Shown: in pieces, positions 40,434 through 52,155 of the stretch
How positions within the stretch are numbered: position 1 is the stretch's first letter
Layout: every line of letters begins with the position of its first letter
DNA from: Sthenelais limicola
Lineage: Eukaryota > Annelida > Polychaeta > Phyllodocida > Sigalionidae
Reading direction: 5' to 3'
Assembly (NCBI GenBank): GCA_942159475.1
Contig: OW804095.1
Location: 147,602,314 to 147,666,313 of the forward strand
Length of the DNA: 64,000 nucleotides
Made by a program: the position numbers and the translations under genes
The notes under the pieces: model-generated
What the model saw: the letters and a program-made list of their open reading frames with translations, nothing else
What the model was told of the DNA's origin: nothing
Database searches by the model: none

Positions 40434-41013
40434 TGTAAAGAATGGGCATCTTTGGATCCCAGACCCGACCTATTTAGCCCTGATCATGGTCAGGGCACGC
40501 ACGCCACACGTGGCCTGGCCAGGAGGGAGGGGGAGATGAGCCACTCAGGGCTCACCCCACCTCCCCCAGCCCGACCTAATTACTTATACACTGCTCTGGG
40601 GTATCAAGAGGGGGGAAGGGCTAAGAGGGAGGGGGGGGGCTGGCACGAGCCATGGGATCCATGAGTAAGGGGTGGGAGGGGGAAGGCTGAGGAGAGGGAT
40701 CCGACCTGCATGCATTCCATATATGGTCTCTGCCTGGGGAGCAGAGGTCGGCGTGTGGGCAAGGAAGATTCTCTCTCCCTCAACCAATTAGAGGGAAGGG
40801 GAAGAGCTAGTGGAATATTTCCTGGGTTTGATTGTATGAATAATTCATGATTGTGGAGTATAAAATAAAGTGACCACTCGGACCTAGGTACTCTGTTACT
40901 CGCTGAGTCACCACCGCCTAGGCCGAATCCAGACGAACTACAACCTCGGACTTCTTGTCTCACTTCTTCATCTTACTGAACCTATGGGCTAAAAACCCTT
41001 AGTCTTCTTTACA
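40434..41013 (+). repeat. 3' LTR of the provirus
   Basis: Same length and, as far as I can read, same sequence as the 5' LTR. Followed by ATATAT, the target duplication. Confidence 0.95.
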
Positions 41014-41130
41014 ATATATTGGTAAGATTGTATATACATGTATATATATATGTCTAAGACTTAATGAGATATGGGCTAATTCTTCAACAGGCAAGATATG
41101 GGTTCATTCTTTTGTCAATTAACAAGAACA

Positions 41131-41232
41131 ATAAGACTAGAATAAAGTATAGCAAATTATAAGGGTAAATCTTCTGCATATTAATGCAGAAGATTTACGC
41201 TTATAATTTGCTATACTTTATTCTAGTCTTAT
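41131..41232. repeat. 102-bp near-perfect palindrome
   Basis: Arms of 49 bp around a 4-nt centre (ATTA at 41180-41183) with a single G/G mismatch (41164/41199). It begins ATAAGACTAG and ends CTAGTCTTAT, 118 bp beyond the provirus. It would form a long hairpin on either strand: a foldback MITE or a small-RNA hairpin. Confidence 0.9.
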
Positions 41233-41588
41233 AAGTGGCCATGACAAAATAACAATAGCAACCACAGAGCATGTCTGACCATCTTCCAGCATGACTGTAC
41301 ATTCACTCTACATGCGGGGAGTGAATATATCCCACAAAAAAGAAAAAGATAAGATAATTCTTTATTTGCCATAGAGTATTTGACAAAAAGGTTACGTTCT
41401 TCTCAAGTGGAGGTCTTCCCGAACATGCCTTTCTTCATTACCTTTTTTCTTGGTTACATTTTGGTTACATTTTGACTAAGCTAGCTACATTCATATTGAA
41501 CACTATAAATATTAAACAGTAATCAGAAAACAATTAGTTAATTAATTCATTCGAAAAAATCAATCAATGAAGAAACTAAGGTACATAC

Positions 41589-41672
41589 CATGAGTAGGAG
41601 TCTATCAAACAGGGTCTGTTCCAGGCCCTGTCTATGCGCCGCCTCAGAGCCCTGAATGGTGGGATCTAGTTG
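41589..41672 (-). CDS. ZGRF1: ZGRF1 exon h (motif III, second half)
   Basis: Acceptor tttcag before 41672, donor gtatgt after 41589, phase 0, 28 codons. It reads QLDPTIQGSEAAHRQGLEQT, then LFDRLLLM. In the family the motif is normally G-D-P-K-Q-L-P-P. Here the first of the two prolines is Asp (codon GAT). The rest of the exon is strongly conserved. Confidence 0.94.
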
Positions 41673-41851
41673 CTGAAACAAGCAATAGCATGTGGGCCAT
41701 TTTGAATTTAGATTCGGATGGAACCATGGGAGTTGTGTGGTGAATAACATTTATATATGAGTGATTACAGAAATGTATGAATCTTTAAAAGTAATGTAAT
41801 CTATTACGTTAAATAGATTCATATTATGTCTATGGGGTTTTATCATGCATC

Positions 41852-41893
<42 letters not shown>
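41852..41893. repeat. (TTG)14 microsatellite
   Basis: Fourteen uninterrupted TTG units in the intron between exons g and h. Confidence 0.95.
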
Positions 41894-41894
<1 letters not shown>

Positions 41895-43959
41895 AGTAAC
41901 GTTTTTATTGCTTTGTTTGTTTTTTTTAAACATTTTTATTAGGAAGATTTCCTCAATGTGGTAGGTCTCATCTCCTACAAAAGGTATATACATATTTTAA
42001 GTTTAACTGCAATCGAATAATATTATGACAGAAAATTCATATTACACATTACATACAATCCATAGCTTACATACAATTCATATCTACTAAATCACCATTC
42101 GAAATTAGTACAGTCATATAGGTGATAAGTTTTTGAGCGGTTTACAAAGAGTTTATAATACTCTTTACTTAAACTCAGACAACAGTTTACAAGCTTCATG
42201 ACGTAAATGTCACGACACAAATTATTTTTTTTAGGTATAGGCCCAATAGTTAAAAACCAAAGATCAGTATTACACGTTTTCGCTGGGATAAAAAGAATTC
42301 GTCATCAATTTTCACCGATTTTTGAGACAGTCATAGTAGTTACCACTACTTGTTTCTACTCTTTCCTGTGTAACAGGAACAAGACATACTTATTCTCATT
42401 TATAACATCCATATATCATCGGCCTTCAGATGAGTTTTTAGGGCCGGCCACGATGTTAGGTACATCAGCTTGTAACATCAGCTTAGACTGAACATATTAA
42501 TTGTTACAAATGTTTCAGCTGAAGAAAAATCCAAAAATAAAGCTATTCATGTAATAAAAATTAATCTGTGATTTTGATTCTGATTCGGCATAAAGTATCT
42601 AAAAGCTAATAGTGCGTGTCAGTCTCATGGAGGTATTGAGTAATTTAAAGTAATTGAGTCGCACACTTGTACTTGCGCATGTGTTGAATGGAAATAATCC
42701 CCAGGGACTAAATATTCACTCTTAACATGACCATTATAGGTTTAAAGTGGCTAAGGTCACTATTTGAGTATATGTCATTTAGAAATATGTTTGTAGTTTT
42801 CGATTACCTGCACAAGTAAGAACATTTGTGTGGAATACCAACTCTATATATTCCTTAGATTAATTGATATTTGTTAACGAAGAATGTGGCAGAGATTCCA
42901 TTGAGGAATTCAAATCTGAGAGAGAAGTAACTTGACCATAAGGTGCTGCCCTCAGTGCATGGTGAAGTAGGAGCGGGGCAGGAGTTACATAGTGACATAT
43001 CTACCCTGTTCCATCCAGCTGGTATCACTTAACTCATTAAGATAAGAGGCGTCGGGGACCTTCCCTAACTGTCTGGCAGTTGGGTAGGGTGACTCCAGCA
43101 CCCTACGAAATTGGAGTTTTAAACTCTTAAATACACACAATATATGTAATTCCTACATTAATGCTCCCGGGTATACATATACAAATATACTAATCTAGAA
43201 CATAGTTGAAATTCAGGCAAACTTTCCCCAAATCGGGAGCTCAGTGGCATGTGTCACTTTAAAGGTCCTGGAGGTCATAACTAAAATGTTTGGGTGCTAT
43301 TAATGGATATCTGGTCGTCAGAATTGTACTCTTGGAGTGATGAAATAATATTTCTATAAATTAGTATTGTGAGAATATTCACCAATATAATGTAAATCAT
43401 CATGTACTGAGATAAAGTGTGAACTGTACATAATGTCGTGATGAATAAAGCATTTAAAAACAAAAAACAAATAGAGAATAGTTATATCTGCAATGCTAAG
43501 CCTATGGGAGTTACAAAGCGTCAACAATCTGGTGCAGTGACATGCCTCTCAAAGTCAGTCATGGGCTACTTAGCCTCCCTATAGAACAAGTTGCTCATAT
43601 TGAGTACAATATGTATACTTTTATTACCTCCCCGCCTATATTGTATACTTCATACAACATGGATATATATCAATAAAGTAAAAGAAGGAGCAATAAACTG
43701 ACGCAAAGGTATGTTGCTGTGTATTTTTTTATGTAGACAGCAACTTATGTACCCCTTGTCTAAATTCATAAAATAAAGTTTTGGTACAAAAAAAAAAAAA
43801 AAAAAAAAGGAGCAACAAAAATAATACACCTCTCTACTCTCACTGTCCTTCCTGCCCATTATAGATTATATCCTACAATAAACATACATATCGAAAAAAA
43901 ATTTACAAAATTACAAAAAAATATTTTCGAAATAAATACAGCAATATTTGGGTACTAAC
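41894..43959. other. ZGRF1 intron g-h remainder
   Basis: AT-rich with no recognised gene. TTTTTTAAACATTTTTATTAGGAAGATTTCC near 41930 has the look of a reversed poly(A)-tailed retroposon end. A poly(A) run of about 20 nt lies at 43789-43808. Confidence 0.4.
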
Positions 43960-44061
43960 TTTGGGGTCGCCCACGAGGACCAGTTTCTGGCAGCCAAATC
44001 TGGCTATGGGCAGGAGCGACATGGGCTCTGTCATTTGGCTACATTCATCCAGCAGCACCAC
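43960..44061 (-). CDS. ZGRF1: ZGRF1 exon g (Walker B / motif II)
   Basis: Acceptor ccgctag before 44061, donor gttagt after 43960, phase 0 at both ends, 34 codons. It encodes VVLLDECSQMTEPMSLLPIA, with the DE pair that binds Mg-ATP, and ends with LVLVGDPK, the first half of motif III. Downstream motif residues are in exon h. Confidence 0.95.
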
Positions 44062-44841
44062 CTAGCGGAGAAATGTCAAACTACAACACGAGCAAGCCAA
44101 TCAGAAACAAGTACAAGAGCTGCAGGGGTCTCATCCTGACAGGGAGCTCTCAAACATGACTCAGCGAATTTATATGAGGACTGACATGTATATAAATAGA
44201 CAACCATGCGTAGAAAACAGGGTTTTCTACAGTATATTCTAGTGGAATTCGATATATGTGTAATGTGGACTAAATTGATATAGTATTGCCACTATTAGCT
44301 AATTATTAAAGAATTATCAATTTCAAATTCAGTATAAGTGAACAACAATTTAAAATCCAATCCAATCAGAGTTTGTATAATGAAAGGATTGTATACATGT
44401 TAAGAACATGGTCCTACCATGTTACTGTATAATTGTTGATGATGTTATTCATGTTCAAGGATAAGCTAAATGTGATAAGATAGTTAAATAGATAAACTAT
44501 AACTTGTAAACTATAAGGATTGTCATGATGTTGGACAACGCGTTGGTGTTTGTTTTTATACATCTATCTTATCGATAATATGGTTTTACATTGTTTTTAT
44601 ATAATCATATATACTATTATTATTATTTATGTGAACAACATCCTCACTAAAATTCTGAGAATTGTAATAAATTATGGAATACATTAGGAAATCAGCAAAC
44701 TCTGAGATTAATGTACTTGTACACAATGCCTTTGTCTGAATAAGAAAAATTTAAATACAAATACAGATAGATAGATAGATGGATAGATAGACACGCATGC
44801 AAATCCCCTTTTGATGGGAAAATTATTTCTGTATTCACCTC

Positions 44842-45070
44842 ATGTGGTCAAAAAATGTACAATCAGCAGCTCTACATATTTTGTAAATTGTGCTAAATTA
44901 GGCTGAAAAATGGTAACTACTAGGTATATCTGAGTATGTTTGGTATTGCGTTGATTCTAAATGTCTGTTTTGTTATGTAGTATATTTTGAACCTCATTTT
45001 TGTCTTAAGTTGGGATTATTTGAGATGATTGGTGCAGGAAAATTGTACATTTTCAGGCGACTTCATCCAT
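44842..45070. mobile_element. TIR-MITE family A, diverged copy
   Basis: Matches the 242-bp family seen at 56211, 56694 and 58551, through AAAATGTACAAT near the start and AATTGTACATTTTC near the end. Termini are mutated. Confidence 0.6.
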
Positions 45071-47330
45071 TTTCACCATGAAGTAGTAAGACGAGACAAC
45101 AGGTCCACTCACTATGGATGCTACCATGCAACTGGACGTTAGGAACGTCTTCAGCCGAGAGGTAACCAACACCTCACGGAGCTCTTAACGACGTTGATAT
45201 GACGTCATAAGAGGTGCACTTGTTACCTGGATATATTGTCCAGGAGAGTATGTGGCACCAGTTGGGCGCCATGGGCGCTTTTTTTTTCGGCATTCGCTGC
45301 CTACTTGCGGTTCATCTAATTTGTGTATGTTCGTTTCAGGTAATTGTTTAATTTTATACTTCCAAAAAGGCCGGAAGTGTATTTCTTTTTATCATTAGGT
45401 TCCAATAATTGTTTGGCTGGGTATTAAAAGTGGAGAAATATTCTATTTATTTGTGTTGCAGAAATTATTGTAATTAACTTTGGCATGGAGTAGGTGGTTA
45501 TGATATACTATTGCATGGTTTATTACATTCATACTTGGTCGTTTTTTATATTGCTGTTCTCTTTTGTGTTGATTTACGGGTGACAGTGTGGAGTGAAATA
45601 TGATACTAAAGTTTTTAACCAATATCGTTTGGACAAATTATACCTTGTTTCCACTAGGGTTATGTTGGCTTGGCCTTAGTTAGGGCTAATATGTCATATT
45701 GTACCTTCTTCTGTGCCTGTTTCTTGCTTTTATGTGTTTTTAGGAAGTGTTTAGAAGAAACGTTGATACTGATGGCAAGCAGTCGATGGCGGACGCTGCA
45801 GGGTGTTCGCCCTTTCCTGTCGCCCGACTTCCGTCAGGTGGCGTGTGTGTTTTACTGTTACATAATAGTGCGCTATATTGCCTTGGGTTACAACGCATGT
45901 GTTCACAGCTGACTACAGACGTACCTGGAATTCTGCCATAGTACTTATTCTTCCATTTCCAACGTAAGTTATAGTTACATATGAAGACGCTTATTGTATC
46001 TGTTTGTTAGGTGACAGTGTATGTTAGTAATGACAAGCGTTAGGTTAAATGTTGTCGTAGTTTCTTTCACACGCATCGGATCAAGCCGTGTGGTACGCCA
46101 TTGGCCTCCACTTTATCTGAGGCTCTGGTTCCATCTAGAACGGCAACAGTAATACAATCGAAACTTTGACTCAACTATTTGTCAAACATCGTTTGTAAAG
46201 ATACCATTTACATACCAGTAATTATTGGCTGCCCATATTTGGAACAGTGATGTAAATTTGGTAATATGATCATACACCTACGGCTACAGCCGAACGTGAT
46301 GCACGTGTGGCGAGTACATTAATCATTAACGCAATCGACATTCCTTCTAGTCCTTGTGGAAATTCTTAGACGATCAAAGACAGCCATATTACGATTTAGT
46401 TGGCATTTTTACGTTACCTGTGCCATCGTCCTTGCAAGGGCGCACATTAATTAAACAGTCACGTCGACACTAATGAACCTGTTCAGCTGTCAATCGGATA
46501 ACTTATTCCTTGTGGCATGCCTGGAAGTCTTAACTCGTTTGAGACCCTTCTGTGGTTCCATTGTAATCTTATTATTTCGGGGCCGTAAAATGAAATTAAT
46601 AACAGTAATCCTCTGTTGTGTTTCTTTGTATTTTTAAATAGGGAACGTCACGTAAATAATTTCCTTATGGGCTTGCATGGCATTTATTAAAGGGTATACC
46701 TGTACCGATTGTTATTGTTGTTGTTCTACTCATTTGTTTTCATAAACTATAAGCATGTTTTTGTTTGAATTTATTATTGTACAAATAATGAACAGTTTTT
46801 TTTATATTTGACAGGTCATGACGTGCAAAGTGAATGATTTGGTATTGAAGGGTGACTTCAAAGCTGCCCGTCAACATGTCATGCGTGCCGCTTGCAAAAT
46901 AAAACGACTGAACCAAGTGACTAAGGAGGAAGAGTCTGACAACGCTTACATGATTGCGGTTATTCTTAAAATAAAGAAGGCTTCGGGCAAGAGGGTAGCC
47001 AAAAACAACGAGCGTAACAAGATGGTCAAGTTGGATGTCGGATATGATCGGCTTTTTATGCTCAGGTATGTACTTAGGTCGACACATGACAAATTTAATT
47101 ACCTAAGATGTTGTTACAATGTAATGCAGCTCGGTATTTTTGGGATATATTCCCAGACTTCTCGTCCAGGTGAGATTAGTTGACACAGAGATTACTCTGT
47201 CAACTAATGAATGTTAATCTGTCAATAAAGTGGCTCACCATTAATGTTTTAATGGGGAGATGCTTCATATCTTCATACAAAAAAACGAAAAAAAAAAAAC
47301 ATTTTCACCATGAATGTGTAAAAGACTTAC
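45071..47330 (+). other. Possible nested + strand transcript in ZGRF1 intron f-g
   Basis: Several exon-like pieces on the + strand: an ATG-started stretch at 45115-45162 followed by gtaacc; 45744-45963 between tttttag and gtaagt; and 46815-47065 between tttgacag and gtatgt. An AATAAA lies at about 47224. The last piece encodes a lysine-rich open frame beginning MTCKVNDLVLKGDFKAARQH. I recognise no domain, and the pieces do not all join in one open frame, so part may be 5' UTR. Confidence 0.35.
46818..47183 (+). CDS. Hypothetical Lys-rich protein, nested and antisense to ZGRF1
   Basis: 121 codons from the ATG at 46818, or 83 codons if the GTATGT donor at 47066 is used. It is basic (KIKKASGKRVAKNNERNKMV) with an Ala/Arg helix. 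The acceptor before it and the poly(A) signal after it support transcription. I know of no family. It could equally be a fragment of an unrecognised transposon. Confidence 0.35.
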   Translation: MTCKVNDLVLKGDFKAARQHVMRAACKIKRLNQVTKEEESDNAYMIAVILKIKKASGKRVAKNNERNKMVKLDVGYDRLFMLRYVLRSTHDKFNYLRCCYNVMQLGIFGIYSQTSRPGEIS

Positions 47331-47408
47331 AGGGAACTGGAAGTTCTTGAGGCACTGGAATGAGGAGGCAGCACAGGTGACGCCCACAACACGCACACTC
47401 TCCAACCG
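47331..47408 (-). CDS. ZGRF1: ZGRF1 exon f (strand before Walker B)
   Basis: Acceptor ttacag before 47408, donor gtaagt after 47331, phase 0 at both ends. It encodes RLESVRVVGVTCAAS and SFQCLKNFQFP. The VRVVGVTCAA strand is the conserved stretch leading to motif II in this subfamily. Confidence 0.92.
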
Positions 47409-48752
47409 CTGTAACAATAGCAGGGGGGCATACATTTTTTTTTGGACAATATGTTTATTCAGGAGGTATGTACAATTATAACCAACACAATTTCGCTCCT
47501 TAGAGCGGTTTTCTGCATGCCCTGATTGACTGGGCTATTACTCTTGTCCATATGGTGGGTGAAAACATTGTTATAAACTATTTACTGATCATATTCATAG
47601 GATTATCATATTCTTTATGCATTACAGACTGTTAATTATTAGATAACAGTTAGCAATCACTATGTAATACAGACATACACGATATAAAGTGGTGAGACGA
47701 TCCTAGGATCGATGGTAGTAATGAAAATGAGGTGAGATGATGAAATGGAGTTTGACTTTTAACTATAAGGGCTATGTATGGTGGGTGAGTGAGTGGTACC
47801 TATTTGGGACAGATTTTTACAAAATGTACAATTGGAAAATCAACGCATTTAGTAAATTCTTCTAAATTAGGCTGCAATTTGGCCAATGCTAGGTTAATTC
47901 GAGGATATTTGGCATTGCATTGATACTAGCAATCTGTTTGGTTAGGTTGAACTGTATTTTGAACCTGCTTTTTATCTTAAATTTGGGTTATTTGAGAGGA
48001 TTGGTGAAGGCGAATTGTACATTTTCTGGCGTTTTAACCCATTTACAAAACATCAGGGGTGAGCTAGGATTAACTTCATATTAGTATCCATTTCTCAGGT
48101 TTCTCAATACATAAGAATGTTCAAGGTAAAATATTGTCTGACATCCGTCTAATGATTGTATGTTTGAGTGCAAGACTGAATTCTTTACATACATGAGTGT
48201 GTATGTAATACTTTTATTTCCAGATGTTCAATTCAAGGAATATACCAGGCCCTGTATGAACTCTGTTCTATGTATCTACTGTAAACTGATATCTAGATGG
48301 AATACAATGAACAGTTTGAGAGATGGTTCGTATTGCACTTGCAGTGAAACAGTGTGCATCATTGTGAGTGGCGAGGTATCCTTTTATATCACAGGGGTTA
48401 CTGGGGATATTAACATTGTTCAATAAAGTAGTAGGGACTCCATTGAGATGAAAGTGAAACTCAATACCACACACACAACAACAGCACACCATACAAGAAA
48501 ACATAAAACCAGACACCTGGTGTTCCATATGTATATATGTTGATAGATACTATCATTTTGATGTTATTAGTTCCTATTTTTAGTTACATTATATAGCCAT
48601 GCACCTAGTTAGTTAAAACCACACTAGACACAGCGCCAAGCAGAATATCATTAAAGATGCTGTGAGCTTTGGGTCTTGACAAATAGTCATGTCTTGCTGT
48701 ATAAAAATGTTGAATAAAAAAAAATAAAAAAATACAGGAATGGCCTACTCAC
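47409..48752. other. ZGRF1 intron e-f remainder
   Basis: Contains a T-run followed by GGACAATATGTTTATTCAGG (about 47440), like a reversed retroposon tail, and the MITE copy listed separately. No gene seen. Confidence 0.4.
47803..48042. mobile_element. TIR-MITE family A, diverged copy
   Basis: Same length and inner sequence as the better copies (AAAATGTACAATTGG near the start; GAATTGTACATTTTCTG near the end), with altered termini. Confidence 0.7.
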
Positions 48753-48801
48753 CTTCTTGTTGACACCTTTCCTATGCTGGTCTATGGACCTCCGCACATG
48801 T
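48753..48801 (-). CDS. ZGRF1: ZGRF1 exon e (49-nt small exon)
   Basis: Acceptor gttgcag before 48801, donor gtgagt after 48753. It supplies HVRRSIDQHRKGVNKK, which continues the helix from exon d. It is the smallest exon in the window. The upstream intron is about 7.7 kb and mostly satellite, beginning only about 60 nt from this exon's acceptor. Confidence 0.9.
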
Positions 48802-48867
48802 CTGCAACACGAAGCAAAGTAGAGGAATGGGAAAACACCCGCGGTGGGGAAACAGAACCAGTTTTCT

Positions 48868-50424
48868 ACACCTTACAGAGGTATAAATCACATATTATAA
48901 GCTCTAAGTGTTCTATACTTACAGAGGTATAAATCACATATTATAAGCTCTAAGTGTTCTATACTTACAGATGTATAAATCACATATTATAAGCTCTAAG
49001 TGTTCTGTACTTACAGAGGTATCAATCACATATTATAAGCTCTAAGCTTTCTGTACTTACAGAGGTATCAATCACATATAAGCTCTAAGTGTTCTGTACT
49101 TACAGATGTATCAATCACATATTATAAGCTCTAAGTGTTCTGTATTTACAGAGGTATCAATCACATATTATAAGCTCTAAGTGTTCTGTACTTACAGAGG
49201 TATCAATCACATATTATAAGCTCTAAGTGTTCTGTATTTACAGAGGTATCAATCACATATTATAAGCTCTAAGTGTTCTGTATTTACAGAGGTATCAATC
49301 ACATATTATAAGCTCTAAGTGTTCTGTATTTACAGAGGTATCAATCACATATTATAAGCTCTAAGTGTTCTGTATTTACAGAGGTATCAATCACATATTA
49401 TAAGCTCTAAGTATTCTGTACTTACAGAGGTTTTCACTAACATATTATAAGCTCTAAGCTTTCTGTACTTACAGAGGTTTTCACTAACATATTATAAGCT
49501 CTAAACTTTCTGTACTTAGAGGTTTTCACTAACATATTATAAGCTCTAAACTTTGTGGTTTTCACTAACATATTATAAGCTCTAAGTGTTCTGTATTTAC
49601 AGAGGGTTTCACTAACATATTAAGCTCTAAACTTTCTGTACTTAGAGGTTTTCACTAACATATTATAAGCTCTAAACTTTCTGTACTTAGAGGTTTTCAC
49701 TAACATATTATAAGCTCTAAACTTTGTGGTTTTCACTAACATATTATAAGCTCTAAGCTTTCTGTACTTACAGAGGTTTTCACTAATATATTATAAGCTC
49801 TAAGTGTTCTGTACTTACAGGTTTTCACTAACATATTATAAGCTCTAAGCTTTCTGTACTTACAGGTTTTCACTAACATATTATAGGCTCTAAGTGTTCT
49901 GTACTTACAGAGGTTTTCACTAACATATTATAAGCTCTAAGTATTTTGTACTTACAGAGGTTTTCATTAACATATTATAAGCTCTAAGCTTTCTGTACTT
50001 ACAGGTTTTCACTAACATTATAAGCTCTAAACTTTCTGTACTTACAGAGGTTTTCACTAACATATTATAAGCTCTATGCCTTCTGTACTTACAGAGGTTT
50101 TCCCTAACATATTATAGGCTCTAAACTTTCTGTACTTACAGAGGTTTTCACTAACATATTATAAGCTCTAAACTTTCTGTACTTACAGAGGTTTTCACTA
50201 ACATATTATAAGCTCTAAACTTTCTGTACTTACAGAGGTTTTCACTAACATATTATAAGCTCTAAACTTTCTGTACTTACAGAGGTTTTCACTAACATAT
50301 TATAAGCTCTAAACTTTCTGTACTTACAGAGGTTTTCACTAACATATTATAAGCTCTAAACTTTCTGTACTTACAGAGGTTTTCACTAACATATTATAAG
50401 CTCTAAACTTTCTGTACTTACAGA
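48868..50424. repeat. ~46-bp satellite, block 1 (about 33 units)
   Basis: Unit of 46-47 bp in two main forms, ...GGTATCAATCACATATTATAAGC... and ...GGTTTTCACTAACATATTATAAGC..., joined by CTCTAAG..TTCTGTACTTACAGA. The first form dominates the left half and the second the right half. On the ZGRF1 sense strand each unit reads CTCTGTAAGTA, a consensus 5' splice site. It starts about 65 nt upstream of exon e. Confidence 0.95.
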
Positions 50425-52124
50425 CCCGTTGGGCATGATGTGCAATGCTGTGTGCAATATATCTGCAATGCAACCGCAATAGACCGCAATGCAAAATCTG
50501 TTGCACATGTATTGCGGATCCATTGCAGACATGAGAAAAAATGACTGCAAAATTATTTGCGAAATCTTTTGCACTTGTTTTATTTTTGGAGAAAATAAGG
50601 ACTGAAAGAATGATATATGATCTTCATACTCTGAAGTTCTTTTTTAGTTGATATAAAAATCAATATCGGGCCTGCTTGTATCAATGCCCAAGACACAATA
50701 CTGCAAAATATCTGTATATTTTGAGTGCTAGTTTTGCGCAATGATCTTTGCTGATTCATTGCACTATAATAGTCAACCTGAGAAGTAAATTACTGCAACA
50801 TAATTTGCGAATCTTTTGCATCTTTTAACAAACTGTCTTGTTTTCTTCTGAAGGGAAAATAACTGCAAAATATCTGCATATATTGAGCGCAACATTTGCG
50901 TTTTGATCTTTGCGGTTTTATTGCCCTTTAAACCTTGATTCCTAATGTATAATGCTGTATGTAGCTAGGTCGGAAACTGTGAGACAATTATACATACCCC
51001 GAGCCACACACTCAGGAGTGCAATGTGCATAATGATCATCATAATTTGAATGATTTACTTTGGTAATCAGAATAAACCAATCTTGTGCGTCAGTACCATG
51101 GTTAATCATTAATCTGTGATGGTATATATTTAAACCCATGGTCCCTGTTAACAACATTGGAACATAACTACCATGTACATGATAAGGTGATACATCAATT
51201 CTTAGGCTATTTAATTACTTCCTAGATATTTCTCTAGACTTACTATATTTATTTCTTTTTCTACATGGTTCAGAGTTTACATAAATAGCCCCAACCCCTC
51301 TGCCACCCCATTGTTCCTTCTCCTTCCAATTAATACCATCAGTTATCCAAAGTCCCCACTACTCCTTAAGCCCCTGAACAAACAACCCATGAAGGGTATA
51401 GGGCGGAAGTACAAGCAACAGCCATCCACTAAACACAAGGCCTAGAAACAAAGGATTCAGGGTTTGGGGCGGGAATTATTGGCGTGGATACAACAGATGC
51501 CATCTTGCAGTCACAGAGGGTAGGTGTCTATGCTGCATGTACTGTATATATATATAGAAGCATACTTAGTAAGTTGTTCATTTTTGTAAGGTCTGTGCCA
51601 TCAACGTGTTAATATAGTCTCGTTGGTGCCATTGAGATTCATTTGATTAATTGTGAACATCATCATATTTTCTTTATACATATTCAAAGATTTTGAAATT
51701 TACATATAATTCAGAGACTGTTCATATTCAGGCAATATTAGTAGGTAATCATGTGCTTTCCCCCTCTCTCTCTAGGGTCACATACAGTGTATGTGTGATT
51801 TGTGTATGGAACAGATTTCTTCATTGTACCATTTGAACTTCACGGACGCATGCAGCTGCATGTAAAATAGCGGCATTATTCAAAATCTGCAGTGGCAGGG
51901 GGTATAGCGTCGCCGCAATGTTGCCGCATTTTCCAAAGCTCACAGAAGAAGAACCACTAATGCCAGAAACGTATATTATACCTCAAACGAACCGGGAACA
52001 TATCAGGAACATGGAGGAGTGAGATAATTAAAATCTGTTTAGATCTCGCAATGCAGCGATCAATGATATAAGACTATGTTTATCCCCATCCAGTCAGTGA
52101 GTATGCAACTATTTGCCCGGCCTG

Positions 52125-52155
<31 letters not shown>

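Larger units (their letters stand above)
31710..41013 (+). mobile_element. Complete env-bearing Ty3/Gypsy provirus (errantivirus-like)
   Basis: A 9304-bp element with 580-bp LTRs (31710-32289 and 40434-41013), gag, pol and env, all open. The LTRs read the same throughout as far as I can compare by eye, and every offset is exactly 8724. They start TGTAAAGAA and end TTCTTTACA. The target duplication is ATAT in a TATATAT context, a 4-bp alternating site as preferred by errantiviruses. It lies in a ZGRF1 intron, antisense to the gene. Identical LTRs mean a recent insertion. Confidence 0.95.
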
